Positions 5,659 to 13,157 are shown, counted from the first letter of the stretch. The stretch: DNA of 13,243 nt from an uncultured Treponema sp. (GCA_937894335.1 CALCRU010000052.1:1-13243); one strand, 5' to 3'. Program-made: numbers and translations. Notes: a model not told the origin generated them from the letters alone.

Positions 5659-8469
5659 CTAGGCATTCCGTCCGTGACAGTTCTTGTACTTTTTACCTGA
5701 ACCGCATGGGCAGGGATCGTTACGTCCTACCTTGGGCTGTGTTCTCATTACGGTAACAGACTGCCCCTGTCTTCCGCTCTTCATTGCGCTGTTTGCTGCC
5801 TGCTGCTGTGCCTGCCTTGAGTTGAATGCGCTGGAAGCCGACTGTGACTGCTGTGAACCCTGCTGGGCGCCAAAGGAGGATGTTGCATCTGCATGCTGGG
5901 CGTTCATGTTGATTGCTCTTTGCTGAGGTCTCTTTGGAGAACCGTCGTTAAGCTGTACCTTAACCTTAAAGATTCTGCTTACAACTGAATCCCTTATGGA
6001 ATCAAGCATGTCGTCAAACTGATTGAATCCGTCTATCTTGTATTCCGTAAGAGGATTCTTGCTTCCGTAAGAACGAAGGTAAACCGCCTCTCTAAGGCCG
6101 TCAAGGAATTCAAGCTGATCAAGCCACTTCTTGTCTATGAGCTGAATGTACTGATAGCGGATGAACATGTTGAAGTTTGGCTTTCCTACAAGAAGTTCCT
6201 TTTGGGTAATGTCGTTCTGGAGAATTGCCTTTATTGCATCAGCGGTAAGGCTTTCTTTTTCAACAGTCTGTCCGAACTTGTTCTTAATCTCGTCAATAAG
6301 ACTGCTCTGTGCTGAACTTCCCTTTTTCTGATTGTGTCTGTATTCTTCAAACATGATGTCGACAGTGTCTGAGGCATTGTTCATTACGCGAGTACTCAGG
6401 TCGTCATCTGCAAGAATCATGTCCCTCTGCTCGTAAATGAATTTTCTCTGCTGATTTAGAACATCATCGTAGTCAAGCAGGTTCTTACGGATTTCAAAGT
6501 TGCGCTCTTCTACCTTCTTCTGAGCCTTTTCTATTGACTTGTTTAACCAAGGATGATTTATAGGTTCTCCAGGTTGCATGCCCACGCTGCTCATTATGTG
6601 CTTCATGCGTTCTCCGCCAAAGAGCCTCATCAAGTCATCGTCCATTGAAATGTAGAACTTGCTGCGTCCCGGGTCTCCCTGTCGTCCTGAACGACCTCTG
6701 AGCTGATTGTCTATGCGTCGGCTTTCGTGTCTTTCAGAACCAATAACATAAAGTCCTCCTAGGTTCTTTACATCTTCGTAGTCTTTAAGCCACTGTTCTT
6801 TTTCTTTAGCAAGGGCTGCCTCGTACTGTTCCTGTGTTGCGTTGGTTCCTGCCTTTTTGCGCGCCCTCATTTCTGGACTTCCGCCCAACTTAATGTCTGT
6901 ACCGCGTCCAGCCATGTTTGTTGCAACAGTAACGGCTCCACGGGCACCAGCCTCTGCAATGATAAGGGCTTCCCTTGCGTGGTTCTTTGCGTTAAGTACT
7001 TCGTGACGGATTCCCTTTCTGGTAAGGAGTGCGGAAAGGTGTTCTGACTTTTCAACAGAAACCGTACCTACCAGAACTGGCTGACCCTTTTTATGCACTT
7101 CTTCAATTTCGTTAACAATGGCGTTCCACTTGTCGCTTTCGTTAAGATATACTTCGTCGTCTTCGTCAATTCTTGCAACAGGTTTGTTTGTGGGAATGGC
7201 AACTACATCAAGGTTGTAAATCTTGTTAAACTCTACTGCTTCTGTTGCGGCAGTACCTGTCATGCCCGAAAGTTTCTTGTACATGCGGAAAAAGTTCTGG
7301 AATGTAATTGTTGCAAGTGTTCTGTTTCTTTGGGCAATGCGGATATGTTCCTTTGCCTCTATGGCCTGATGCAAACCGTCGGAGTATCGCCTTCCTTCAA
7401 GAATGCGTCCTGTAAACTCGTCAACAATCTGAACACTTCCGTCCTTTACTACATAGTCAACATCGTTGTGGTAAAGCACATGTGCCCTAATTGCCTGTGT
7501 AAAATAGTGCACGAACTCGAAATTTTCTTCATCAAATACGGTGGTGTTTCCTGGAATAAGGTTGTGCTGATGGAGAATGTCGTTTATTTTGTTCATGCCC
7601 TTGTCGGTAAACGAAACCCTCTTTGACTTTTCATCAATCTTGTAGTCGCCGGGAAGGGCTTCTCTCTCTTCGGGAGTCATGTTTACTTCGTCTGGATAGT
7701 CGTCCGTCTTTGGGTCTTTTGCAACTTCTGTAAACTGACCCACATACTTGTCCACCTCGTGATATTTGTAGGTGTCGTCTTCTCCCTGTCCGCTTATGAT
7801 AAGTGGGGTTCTGGCTTCGTCAATAAGAATTGAGTCTATTTCGTCTACGATACAGAAGTTGAAGCCCCTCTGAACCTTACGGCTCAGGTCAATCTGCATA
7901 TTGTCGCGAAGGTAGTCAAATCCGAACTCGTTGTTTGTTCCGTAAGTAATGTCGCAGGCATATGCAGCCTTTCTAGCCTCGTTATCCATGTTGCTTAGAA
8001 TGCATCCTACGCTCTGACCAAGGAATTTATATACTCGTCCCATCCACTGGCTGTCGCGCTCTGCAAGGTAGTCGTTTACGGTAACTATGTGTACGCCGTC
8101 TCCGCTAAGAGAGTTAAGGTAAGCCGCTGCAACGCACATAAGTGTCTTACCTTCACCAGTTTTCATTTCTGTGATTCTTCCTGAATGCAGTACAAGAGAG
8201 CCCATGAGCTGAACAGGGTAGGCCCTTTCTCCTAGAACACGGTATGCTGCTTCACGGGCAAGAGCAAATGCTTCGGGAAGTATGGCGTCAAGGGTTTCGC
8301 CATTTGCAAGCCGCTCCTTGAATTTCTGCGTCTGCTGAGGGAACTGTTCGTCAGTGAACGCTTTTGCCCACTCTTCTTTTGCTTCAATCTGTGCAATTAC
8401 AGGTTTAAGTGCCTTTACATCACGGTCGTTCTGAGAACCGAAAAAGAATGTTAAAATTTTATCAAACAT
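5659..8469 (-). CDS. secA: Preprotein translocase ATPase SecA
   Basis: The motor ATPase that drives unfolded preproteins through SecYEG at the inner membrane. The 936 residues contain Walker A MKTGEGKT (102-109), the DEAD-type DEID box (209-212), IDEARTPLIISG (216-227), the preprotein cross-linking region, helicase motifs around NMAGRGTDIKLGG and QLRGRSGRQGDPG, and the C-terminal zinc-binding CPCGSGKKYKNCH (Cys920, Cys922, Cys931, His932), which usually binds SecB and lipids. A Gln/Ser/Ala-rich linker (about 844-904) with hardly any acidic residues separates the scaffold from the zinc finger. The ATG at 8469 fits the conserved FDKILTFFFGSQNDR start. It has no Shine-Dalgarno, and a promoter ends 7 nt upstream, suggesting leaderless expression. 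It heads a probable secA-rlmI-miaA transcript. Confidence 0.98.
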   Translation of the reverse strand: MFDKILTFFFGSQNDRDVKALKPVIAQIEAKEEWAKAFTDEQFPQQTQKFKERLANGETLDAILPEAFALAREAAYRVLGERAYPVQLMGSLVLHSGRITEMKTGEGKTLMCVAAAYLNSLSGDGVHIVTVNDYLAERDSQWMGRVYKFLGQSVGCILSNMDNEARKAAYACDITYGTNNEFGFDYLRDNMQIDLSRKVQRGFNFCIVDEIDSILIDEARTPLIISGQGEDDTYKYHEVDKYVGQFTEVAKDPKTDDYPDEVNMTPEEREALPGDYKIDEKSKRVSFTDKGMNKINDILHQHNLIPGNTTVFDEENFEFVHYFTQAIRAHVLYHNDVDYVVKDGSVQIVDEFTGRILEGRRYSDGLHQAIEAKEHIRIAQRNRTLATITFQNFFRMYKKLSGMTGTAATEAVEFNKIYNLDVVAIPTNKPVARIDEDDEVYLNESDKWNAIVNEIEEVHKKGQPVLVGTVSVEKSEHLSALLTRKGIRHEVLNAKNHAREALIIAEAGARGAVTVATNMAGRGTDIKLGGSPEMRARKKAGTNATQEQYEAALAKEKEQWLKDYEDVKNLGGLYVIGSERHESRRIDNQLRGRSGRQGDPGRSKFYISMDDDLMRLFGGERMKHIMSSVGMQPGEPINHPWLNKSIEKAQKKVEERNFEIRKNLLDYDDVLNQQRKFIYEQRDMILADDDLSTRVMNNASDTVDIMFEEYRHNQKKGSSAQSSLIDEIKNKFGQTVEKESLTADAIKAILQNDITQKELLVGKPNFNMFIRYQYIQLIDKKWLDQLEFLDGLREAVYLRSYGSKNPLTEYKIDGFNQFDDMLDSIRDSVVSRIFKVKVQLNDGSPKRPQQRAINMNAQHADATSSFGAQQGSQQSQSASSAFNSRQAQQQAANSAMKSGRQGQSVTVMRTQPKVGRNDPCPCGSGKKYKNCHGRNA

Positions 8470-8476
8470 AGTGCTT

Positions 8477-8505
8477 ACTATATCGAATTTTTAATAAAGT
8501 TACAA
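8477..8505 (-). promoter_or_regulatory. secA promoter, probably leaderless
   Basis: On the minus strand TTGTAA (complement of 8500-8505, 4/6) and TATAGT (complement of 8477-8482, 5/6) are 17 bp apart. Only 7 nt lie between the -10 box and the secA ATG at 8469, so transcription should start at the start codon itself. No Shine-Dalgarno is present. Confidence 0.65.
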
Positions 8506-8510
8506 TATAA

Positions 8511-8522
8511 GCCAAGGAGGGG
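8511..8522. repeat. Degenerate palindrome copy, core GCCAAGGAGGGG
   Basis: The bases gccaaggaggg recur exactly 35 bp further on (8546-8556), where they form a hairpin. Here the 3' arm is mutated (GGGG instead of GGGC), so only a two-base-pair stem remains around AAGGAG. It looks like a decayed copy of the same element. It resembles a strong ribosome-binding site, but no start codon follows on the plus strand. Confidence 0.5.
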
Positions 8523-8543
8523 ATTCTACAGTCAAACAAAGTA

Positions 8544-8559
8544 GCGCCAAGGAGGGCGC
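8544..8559. repeat. Palindrome GCGCC-AAGGAG-GGCGC
   Basis: Perfect 5-bp arms (8544-8548 and 8555-8559) around the six-base loop AAGGAG. The core GCCAAGGAGGGC differs by one base (A to T) from that of the larger hairpin at 8612-8641. Confidence 0.65.
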
Positions 8560-8583
8560 GTCAAATTCTTAACATTTAGTCCA

Positions 8584-8608
8584 CGAGATTTTGCAGAGCA
8601 AAATCTCG
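8584..8608. repeat. Perfect 11-bp hairpin with a three-base loop
   Basis: CGAGATTTTGC (8584-8594) and GCAAAATCTCG (8598-8608) are perfect inverted copies around AGA. No T-run follows on either strand, and no gene ends here, so it is not an ordinary intrinsic terminator. It stands 3 bp from the next hairpin. Confidence 0.8.
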
Positions 8609-8611
8609 CGA

Positions 8612-8641
8612 GTTGGAAATGCCATGGAGGGCATTTCCAAC
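8612..8641. repeat. Perfect 12-bp hairpin with loop ATGGAG
   Basis: GTTGGAAATGCC (8612-8623) and GGCATTTCCAAC (8630-8641) pair perfectly around ATGGAG. The inner core GCCATGGAGGGC matches the cores at 8546-8557 and 8511-8522. The arm ends 3 bp before the -35 box of the downstream plus-strand operon, so it lies outside that transcript if the promoter call is right. Confidence 0.8.
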
Positions 8642-8644
8642 GCA

Positions 8645-8673
8645 TTGACTATATCCCCACATTTGTTTATTCT
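8645..8673 (+). promoter_or_regulatory. Promoter of the 8681-11841 operon, probably leaderless
   Basis: TTGACT (8645-8650, 5/6) and TATTCT (8668-8673, 4/6) are 17 bp apart, and the -10 box ends 7 nt before the ATG at 8681. A better-looking TATAAA at 8673-8678 lies 22 bp from the -35 and only 2 nt from the ATG, so it is less likely to be the functional box. There is no Shine-Dalgarno before the gene. Confidence 0.55.
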
Positions 8674-8680
8674 ATAAAAC

Positions 8681-9925
8681 ATGAAGTTGTCCCACCGCTC
8701 ATTTCTTTTTTCTCTTTCTCTACTCCTTGTACTTTTCTTTACCTCATGCGAGCGTTCGGCTATAGTTTCCACTCTAGAAGAAGAGCCACTCTTTTCCATG
8801 AGTTACGGCAACTTTGAAGACCAGCTTAACATGTTCAGCGTTGCAGAAGTAGGCAACATAGAAACCACAATTGCAATGAGGGACGGCTTCTTTTACATTG
8901 CAAACGGCGAGTCAAAAAAAATTATGGAGCTTACAAGTTATGGCGACCTGCTAAGGCTCTACTACAATCAGGACTATAACCCAGAACCATCAGTTCTTTC
9001 TCAGGAAGGTTCTGTAAGCGCAACTCGAAAGGCAACAATCTATCCATTTAATTCCCTTGGAGCCATTGCGGTAGATGCAAGACAGTATTTGTATGCTGTT
9101 GACGAACTTCCAGTAGAGCGTCAGGAACTTGACACGGACAGTGGTGCTGTACTTAGGAACATTGTGCTACGCTTTGACGGAGAGGGTAACTTTTTGGACT
9201 ATCTTGGTCAGGAAGGTCCAGGCGGAACACCTTTTCCCTTTGTAGACAACATTTATGCCACAAACAATAACGAACTTGTGGTGGTGTGCAGAACTGTGCA
9301 GGGGAGAGTTGTTTACTGGTTTTCCAAGGAAGGCTACCTGCTTTTTACAATGTCAATCGACACGACAAATGTTCCCAATCCCTACGGAAATTCTTCTGCG
9401 GATTCTGCCCATTCTGATGATGATGTTTGGCTTGTTATAGGTGACATAATTCCCGACTACAGCAGAAGAAGGCTTTATATAGAAGCGGTTTACTACAGAA
9501 GCGTTGTGGACGAAGCCAGTAGGGTTCAATCAGGCATTGCATACGAGTCCACGCTTCTTTATCCCCTTAATGTTTCTGACGGAACATATGACGCACCCCT
9601 TACAATTCCTCCCTACAGCGAACAGGTGTCTGAAGGATTTTCCACCGAATCATTTGATATTCCCTACGATTTTCTTGGGGTAACGGATTCCGGTTGGATG
9701 TTCTTTTTGGTTAGTACCGAAACAGGATTTTCGGTCCTTATGGTACAGCCCGACGGTCAGCGCATCCTTACGCGCAATCTTTCTATAAACCAGAAGACTC
9801 TTTTGTACTACGATTTTTCACTGGAAAATTCTGGCATACTTTCACTTCTTAAAGTTGAGCCCGACAAGGCCAGCGTTGTCTGGTGGCGTACCGACGACCT
9901 TATTCAGGCTGTTCTTGCAAGTTAG
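8681..9925 (+). CDS. Envelope lipoprotein with propeller-like repeats (LIC_12708-like)
   Basis: A 414-residue predicted lipoprotein. The N-terminus has Lys/His/Arg, a hydrophobic stretch (about 8-20) and the relaxed spirochetal lipobox LFFTSC with lipid-modified Cys23. The mature part has repeating beta-rich units such as FFYIANGESKKIMELTSYGDL, YLYAVDEL with IVLRFDGEGNFLDYLG, and VVYWFSKEGYLLFTM. These read like blades of an NHL/six-bladed propeller: an aromatic strand, a small turn, then a Gly-x-Leu strand. I place it, from memory and with moderate certainty, in the spirochetal LIC_12708 family. Its function is unknown; propellers often bind proteins or ligands. It heads a plus-strand cluster with short gaps, and the following gene starts 8 bp after its stop. 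Confidence 0.85.
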   Translation: MKLSHRSFLFSLSLLLVLFFTSCERSAIVSTLEEEPLFSMSYGNFEDQLNMFSVAEVGNIETTIAMRDGFFYIANGESKKIMELTSYGDLLRLYYNQDYNPEPSVLSQEGSVSATRKATIYPFNSLGAIAVDARQYLYAVDELPVERQELDTDSGAVLRNIVLRFDGEGNFLDYLGQEGPGGTPFPFVDNIYATNNNELVVVCRTVQGRVVYWFSKEGYLLFTMSIDTTNVPNPYGNSSADSAHSDDDVWLVIGDIIPDYSRRRLYIEAVYYRSVVDEASRVQSGIAYESTLLYPLNVSDGTYDAPLTIPPYSEQVSEGFSTESFDIPYDFLGVTDSGWMFFLVSTETGFSVLMVQPDGQRILTRNLSINQKTLLYYDFSLENSGILSLLKVEPDKASVVWWRTDDLIQAVLAS

Positions 9926-9933
9926 GCGGGCTT

Positions 9934-10521
9934 ATGGCAAATATGAACAATCAGATTGACGGATATGGAGAAGAAGGTCCTGACATGGTCTTTCACTATA
10001 AGAAAGGCTCCTTTAGGGAAAGGGAAGATCAGGCTACAAGGGACTTGGCTACAGGAGTTTCCGTTCCCAAAAGAGGACTCTTTCGTGCTCTAGTAAGCAC
10101 AAAGGGCAACCGAATTATGCTTATGGTTCTTGTTATGTCCATAGGTGTCGTTCTTATAGTTTCATTTTTTTCAAAGGGTCAGGAAAGGGATTGTGTAAGC
10201 GGAGTTAACATGGAACTTTCTGCGTTTTCATTTAACGGTCAGGTGTATGCAAGCCTTGCCCTTTCTGGGGTAAAAAAAGATGAAGCCTTGCAGAGAAATC
10301 TTTCCGTTAACTTTACTGCTGTGGATTCCGATTCTGTGGTTTCTAACAGCCAGTCTTTTTATGTCTGCTTTGATTCCCAGTCTGCGGAACTGGAAAACGG
10401 AATCATGTATGTAAGGGCAATTTTTACGGATTATGATATAATAAAAATTCAGTGTTCCGTCCAAGATTCCGAAAATCAAGGAGAGGACACAGTAATTTCA
10501 GCAAAGGTACAAAAGCACTGA
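9934..10521 (+). CDS. Single-span membrane protein of unknown function with an extracytoplasmic domain
   Basis: A 195-residue protein. A hydrophilic, charged N-terminal segment (1-60) contains KKGSFREREDQ and the basic stretch PKRGLFRALVSTKGNR. One membrane span follows (61-79, IMLMVLVMSIGVVLIVSFF), and then a beta-rich domain (85-195) with three cysteines (87, 145, 174). The positive-inside rule puts the N-terminus in the cytoplasm and the beta domain in the periplasm. I do not recognise the family. The ATG at 9934 is chosen over an upstream in-frame ATG at 9883, because that one lies inside the lipoprotein gene and would add 17 unlikely residues. AGGCGGG before 9934 is a weak ribosome-binding site. 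Placement between a lipoprotein and a multispan protein suggests an envelope complex, but that is inference. Confidence 0.8.
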   Translation: MANMNNQIDGYGEEGPDMVFHYKKGSFREREDQATRDLATGVSVPKRGLFRALVSTKGNRIMLMVLVMSIGVVLIVSFFSKGQERDCVSGVNMELSAFSFNGQVYASLALSGVKKDEALQRNLSVNFTAVDSDSVVSNSQSFYVCFDSQSAELENGIMYVRAIFTDYDIIKIQCSVQDSENQGEDTVISAKVQKH

Positions 10522-10534
10522 ACGGGGGTTAGTT

Positions 10535-11044
10535 ATGGTTCAATTTTATCTGCTTTCTATTCTGCTAAACATTCTGGTGGGCATCATCTTAATCTGGGGC
10601 AAAAAGGCTTCGGAAACTTCCACCGAAATACAGCTTGCAGAAGATTCTAGCGACAGTTTTTTTGACAGGGAAGATTCGGAGCCAGATGCTGATGTGGAGT
10701 CTGCATCAGAAAAACAGAATTCTGCCCAGGTAATGCTTTCTCAGTTTGACTCCAAGGAATTCCGCCTTATTGTAGGCATACTTTCAGTTTTTGTAGGCGT
10801 CATGAAATTCCTTACGGTTTACAGAAACGACATTCCCGTAATAGGCGACCTGCTTCCTGCTCTTGCTGGACTTTTGGGAGGCGCTTCTCTTCTGGTGGAG
10901 TACTATCTAACAAGTACTTCTCAGAAAACCGAACTTCATCCCTTTGTAAAGACCGTGCTGGTTGACTCTAGAGTGTTTGTGGGAATCGCCTGTCTTGTGG
11001 TTGCATTCCTGCACTTTATCTGCCCTGGCGTAGTGCTGCTTTAG
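10535..11044 (+). CDS. Four-span membrane protein of unknown function
   Basis: A 169-residue protein with predicted membrane spans at about 1-21, 78-94, 100-124 and 146-168. A strongly acidic, Ser/Glu/Asp-rich cytoplasmic or periplasmic loop (31-62) separates the first span from the rest. No catalytic motif is visible, and I do not recognise the family. It starts 13 bp after the previous stop. A G-run (GGGGG) 6 nt before the ATG is the only ribosome-site candidate. Two bases separate its stop from a possible TTG start of the MutT gene, so the genes are surely co-transcribed. Confidence 0.8.
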   Translation: MVQFYLLSILLNILVGIILIWGKKASETSTEIQLAEDSSDSFFDREDSEPDADVESASEKQNSAQVMLSQFDSKEFRLIVGILSVFVGVMKFLTVYRNDIPVIGDLLPALAGLLGGASLLVEYYLTSTSQKTELHPFVKTVLVDSRVFVGIACLVVAFLHFICPGVVLL

Positions 11045-11057
11045 TTTGGGTGACAAA

Positions 11058-11486
11058 GTGGCTTCAAAGAAAAGCATAGCCTGCATTGCTCTTGAAAACG
11101 GAAAAGTCCTCATTGCCCACAGGCTCCCTGTAGGACAAATGGGTGACCGTTGGGAATTTCCCGGTGGCAAGGTGGAAGCTTCTGAGTCCGAAGAGACTGC
11201 CATAATCCGTGAAATGCAGGAAGAGTTTGGCATTACTGTAACAGTGGGTGAACACATTGCATCTGCTTCTTTTGTTCACAATGATGACGAAGTGTCTCTG
11301 GAATGCTTTAGGATTTTTGTTCCCCATGACGGACTGGGAAAAGAGCGCTACATTCTTACAGAACATTCCGAATACCGTTGGGCTTTAGTAGACGAGATAC
11401 CCTCCCTTTTCTTTGTTGATTCAGACATGAAACTTTATGAGCATGTAAAAAAATATGTTGAAAGAGAGTGCCTTAAAAATGCGTAG
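11058..11486 (+). CDS. MutT-like Nudix hydrolase
   Basis: A 142-residue pyrophosphohydrolase with a complete Nudix box, G-x5-E-x7-REUxEExGU: GKVEASE (37-43), then REMQEEFGI (51-59). DRWEFPGG precedes it, as in MutT (8-oxo-dGTP diphosphatase) and relatives acting on (deoxy)nucleoside triphosphates. The catalytic Glu residues (52, 55, 56) are all present. Its role is probably cleansing of the nucleotide pool in the cytoplasm, though substrate choice in this family is hard to read from sequence. GTG at 11058 is preferred as the start: GGGTGA, part of the GGAGGTGA consensus, ends 4 nt upstream. A TTG at 11046 would add four residues. It overlaps the next gene by 8 bp. Confidence 0.9.
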   Translation: MASKKSIACIALENGKVLIAHRLPVGQMGDRWEFPGGKVEASESEETAIIREMQEEFGITVTVGEHIASASFVHNDDEVSLECFRIFVPHDGLGKERYILTEHSEYRWALVDEIPSLFFVDSDMKLYEHVKKYVERECLKNA

Positions 11487-11841
11487 AAATTTTCTTGTTC
11501 TGTCTGTTTTTTTACTGATGATTTTTTCTTCCTGCAATAAAAAAGAAACCATTGTGCTTAAGGAAGATGACCCCCTTTCTTTGACACCAGGAGTGGAGTG
11601 GGCCTTGGTAAGCGAGCCTTACGCCGCCTTTCGAGAAAGCCCTGAATTTGAAAGCACCATATCTTCCCATGCCCGTAGGGGAGACATACTGATGGTGCAG
11701 GGTAAGCAACTTTGCCACGATGCCGAAACTTCTCGCACCTACACATGGTACCTGTTTGAAGAAGGCTGGCTTGAGTCGTCATCGGTTACAATTTACGACA
11801 ACAAACTCAAGGCCGACTCTGCTGCAAAAAATCTTTTCTAG
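11479..11841 (+). CDS. Small lipoprotein with an SH3-like domain
   Basis: A 120-residue predicted lipoprotein. MRRNF is followed by a hydrophobic core (6-15) and the lipobox MIFSSC, with Cys19. The mature part, from about 38 (WALVSEPYAAFRESPEFES, then RRGDILMVQG and WYLFEEGWLESSSVTIYDN), has the pattern of a bacterial SH3 domain: a short strand with an aromatic/Arg turn, a Gly-Asp turn, and a Trp-Tyr ... Gly-Trp-Leu closing strand. Such domains often bind peptidoglycan or proteins in the periplasm. The upstream in-frame ATG at 11455 would spoil the signal peptide, so 11479 is chosen; it overlaps the mutT-like end by 8 bp and is probably translationally coupled. Its stop overlaps the hisS stop (CTAG). 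Confidence 0.8.
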   Translation: MRRNFLVLSVFLLMIFSSCNKKETIVLKEDDPLSLTPGVEWALVSEPYAAFRESPEFESTISSHARRGDILMVQGKQLCHDAETSRTYTWYLFEEGWLESSSVTIYDNKLKADSAAKNLF

Positions 11842-13151
11842 GACTGTTTTTCTGCCTTGATTTTTTCTGCGGCTTCTTCTGCTGTAAGTGAAGCAAACTG
11901 TTCCCTTGTAGAAAGTTTCTTTAGCGTAAAGGTGTTTCTTGCAATGTCTTCTTCGCTTACAGTTATTCCCCAGGGGATTCCCTTTTTATCTGTAAGGGCA
12001 TACTGCTTTGCCATCTTTACAGTGTCGGGGAAAACTTCCACTGAAATTTCCCTTGCCCTTAGGAGAGATGCAATTTTCTGGTAATATGCTCCATGCTCTT
12101 TTGTAGTGTTGTAAATTTCTACATCCAGATAGGAGCCTTTTTTGCTTACCAGACCAAGTTCCGTAAGTCCTGCAATCAGCCTGTCAAGACCAATGCTTGC
12201 ACCAACGCCAGACACGCTTTCCTTCATGTAAAGTCCTGCAAGGTTGTCGTAGCGTCCGCCTGAACATACTGAACCAATTGAAGGCAACTTGTTAAGGAAT
12301 GTTTCGTAGACGATTCCCGTGTAGTAGTCTAGGCCTCTGGTAATGCTAGGATCAAGGACAAACACATCTTGTATTCCTGCGGCACACATCATGCTGCGGA
12401 TTTCTTTCATGCGCAGGGTGTCTTCTGCTTCTCCTCCTGCAAGTTCTGTTATGTGTGAAAGCGTTGAGTCAAAATCTTTTTGGCACTGAATGTAGGAAAG
12501 AATTTCCTGAGCACTTTTTTCGCTTCCTGTAATTTCCGTAAGTTCTGCGGTTACTGCATCTGCTCCTACTTTTGCAAGCTTGTCTACAGTCCTAAGTATG
12601 TCTTCTGATTTGGAAAGACAGCCAATACGGTTAAGGAAGCGGTTGAATATGCCTCTGTGGTTTACCCTGATTGTAATGTCCTTTACACCGATTGACTCGA
12701 GGGCAGCCTTCATTAGTGCCAGCGTCTCGAAGTCAGAAGTTGCGGAATCTGAACCTACGGTGTCAAAGTCGCACTGAACGAATTCCCTGTAGCGTCCTGC
12801 CTGAGGTTTTTCTCCCCTCCAGACTTTTGCAGTGTGGTACCTCTTAAAAGGTAGATAAAGTTCTTCCTTGTGTTCTGCAAAAAAGCGGGCAAAGGGTACG
12901 GTAAGGTCAAATCGCATGGCAACATCTCGACCTCCCTTGTCTTCAAAGCGGAAAACCTGTTTTTCAGTTTCGCCCTTGCTCTTTCTTAGGAGAATTTCGG
13001 TGTATTCCAGAACAGGAGTGTCTATGGGCACAAAGCCGTAAGCCCTGTAGGTTGCGGTAAGCTTTTCTATAAGTTCCGCCCTGAAAATTTCGTCATTGGG
13101 TAAGAAGTCGCGGAATCCCTTAAGGACTCTCGGTTGAATTAAGTCGCTCAT
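11838..13151 (-). CDS. hisS: Histidyl-tRNA synthetase
   Basis: A class II aminoacyl-tRNA synthetase charging tRNA-His, 437 residues from the MSDLIQPRVLKGFRDFLP start. Class II motifs are present in order: motif 1 region at 43-60 followed by DLTVPFARF (82-90), motif 2 VWRGEKPQAGRYREF (110-124) with Arg112, the histidine-specific RGLDYYTG (272-279) and SGGRYDNLAGL (297-307), motif 3 GVGASIGLDRL (315-325), and the C-terminal anticodon-binding domain (about 340-437). An upstream in-frame ATG at 13205 lies inside the IS end and would add 18 residues, which is judged artificial. There is no Shine-Dalgarno. A promoter ends 6 nt before the ATG. The gene is intact although an IS sits only 40 bp upstream. 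Confidence 0.97.
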   Translation of the reverse strand: MSDLIQPRVLKGFRDFLPNDEIFRAELIEKLTATYRAYGFVPIDTPVLEYTEILLRKSKGETEKQVFRFEDKGGRDVAMRFDLTVPFARFFAEHKEELYLPFKRYHTAKVWRGEKPQAGRYREFVQCDFDTVGSDSATSDFETLALMKAALESIGVKDITIRVNHRGIFNRFLNRIGCLSKSEDILRTVDKLAKVGADAVTAELTEITGSEKSAQEILSYIQCQKDFDSTLSHITELAGGEAEDTLRMKEIRSMMCAAGIQDVFVLDPSITRGLDYYTGIVYETFLNKLPSIGSVCSGGRYDNLAGLYMKESVSGVGASIGLDRLIAGLTELGLVSKKGSYLDVEIYNTTKEHGAYYQKIASLLRAREISVEVFPDTVKMAKQYALTDKKGIPWGITVSEEDIARNTFTLKKLSTREQFASLTAEEAAEKIKAEKQS

Positions 13152-13157
13152 GGAACC

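Noticed and set aside
7093..7626. 177-residue Cys- and Val-rich open frame on the plus strand
   Set aside because: It lies entirely antisense to the conserved SecA core. Its amino-acid bias is the mirror of SecA codon use.
8511..8560. AAGGAGG motifs as ribosome-binding sites for a hidden small gene
   Set aside because: No ATG, GTG or TTG with a meaningful frame follows at proper spacing. The motifs are better explained as loops of the repeated palindromes.
8584..8641. Intrinsic terminators or a CRISPR-like array
   Set aside because: There are no T-runs and no gene ends into the region. The repeats are too few, have different stems and lack regular spacers.
8569..8799. 76-residue minus-strand frame across the palindromes and the start of the lipoprotein gene
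   Set aside because: It would read through both hairpins and antisense to a signal peptide. Very Arg/Glu/Ser-rich, with no ribosome-binding site.
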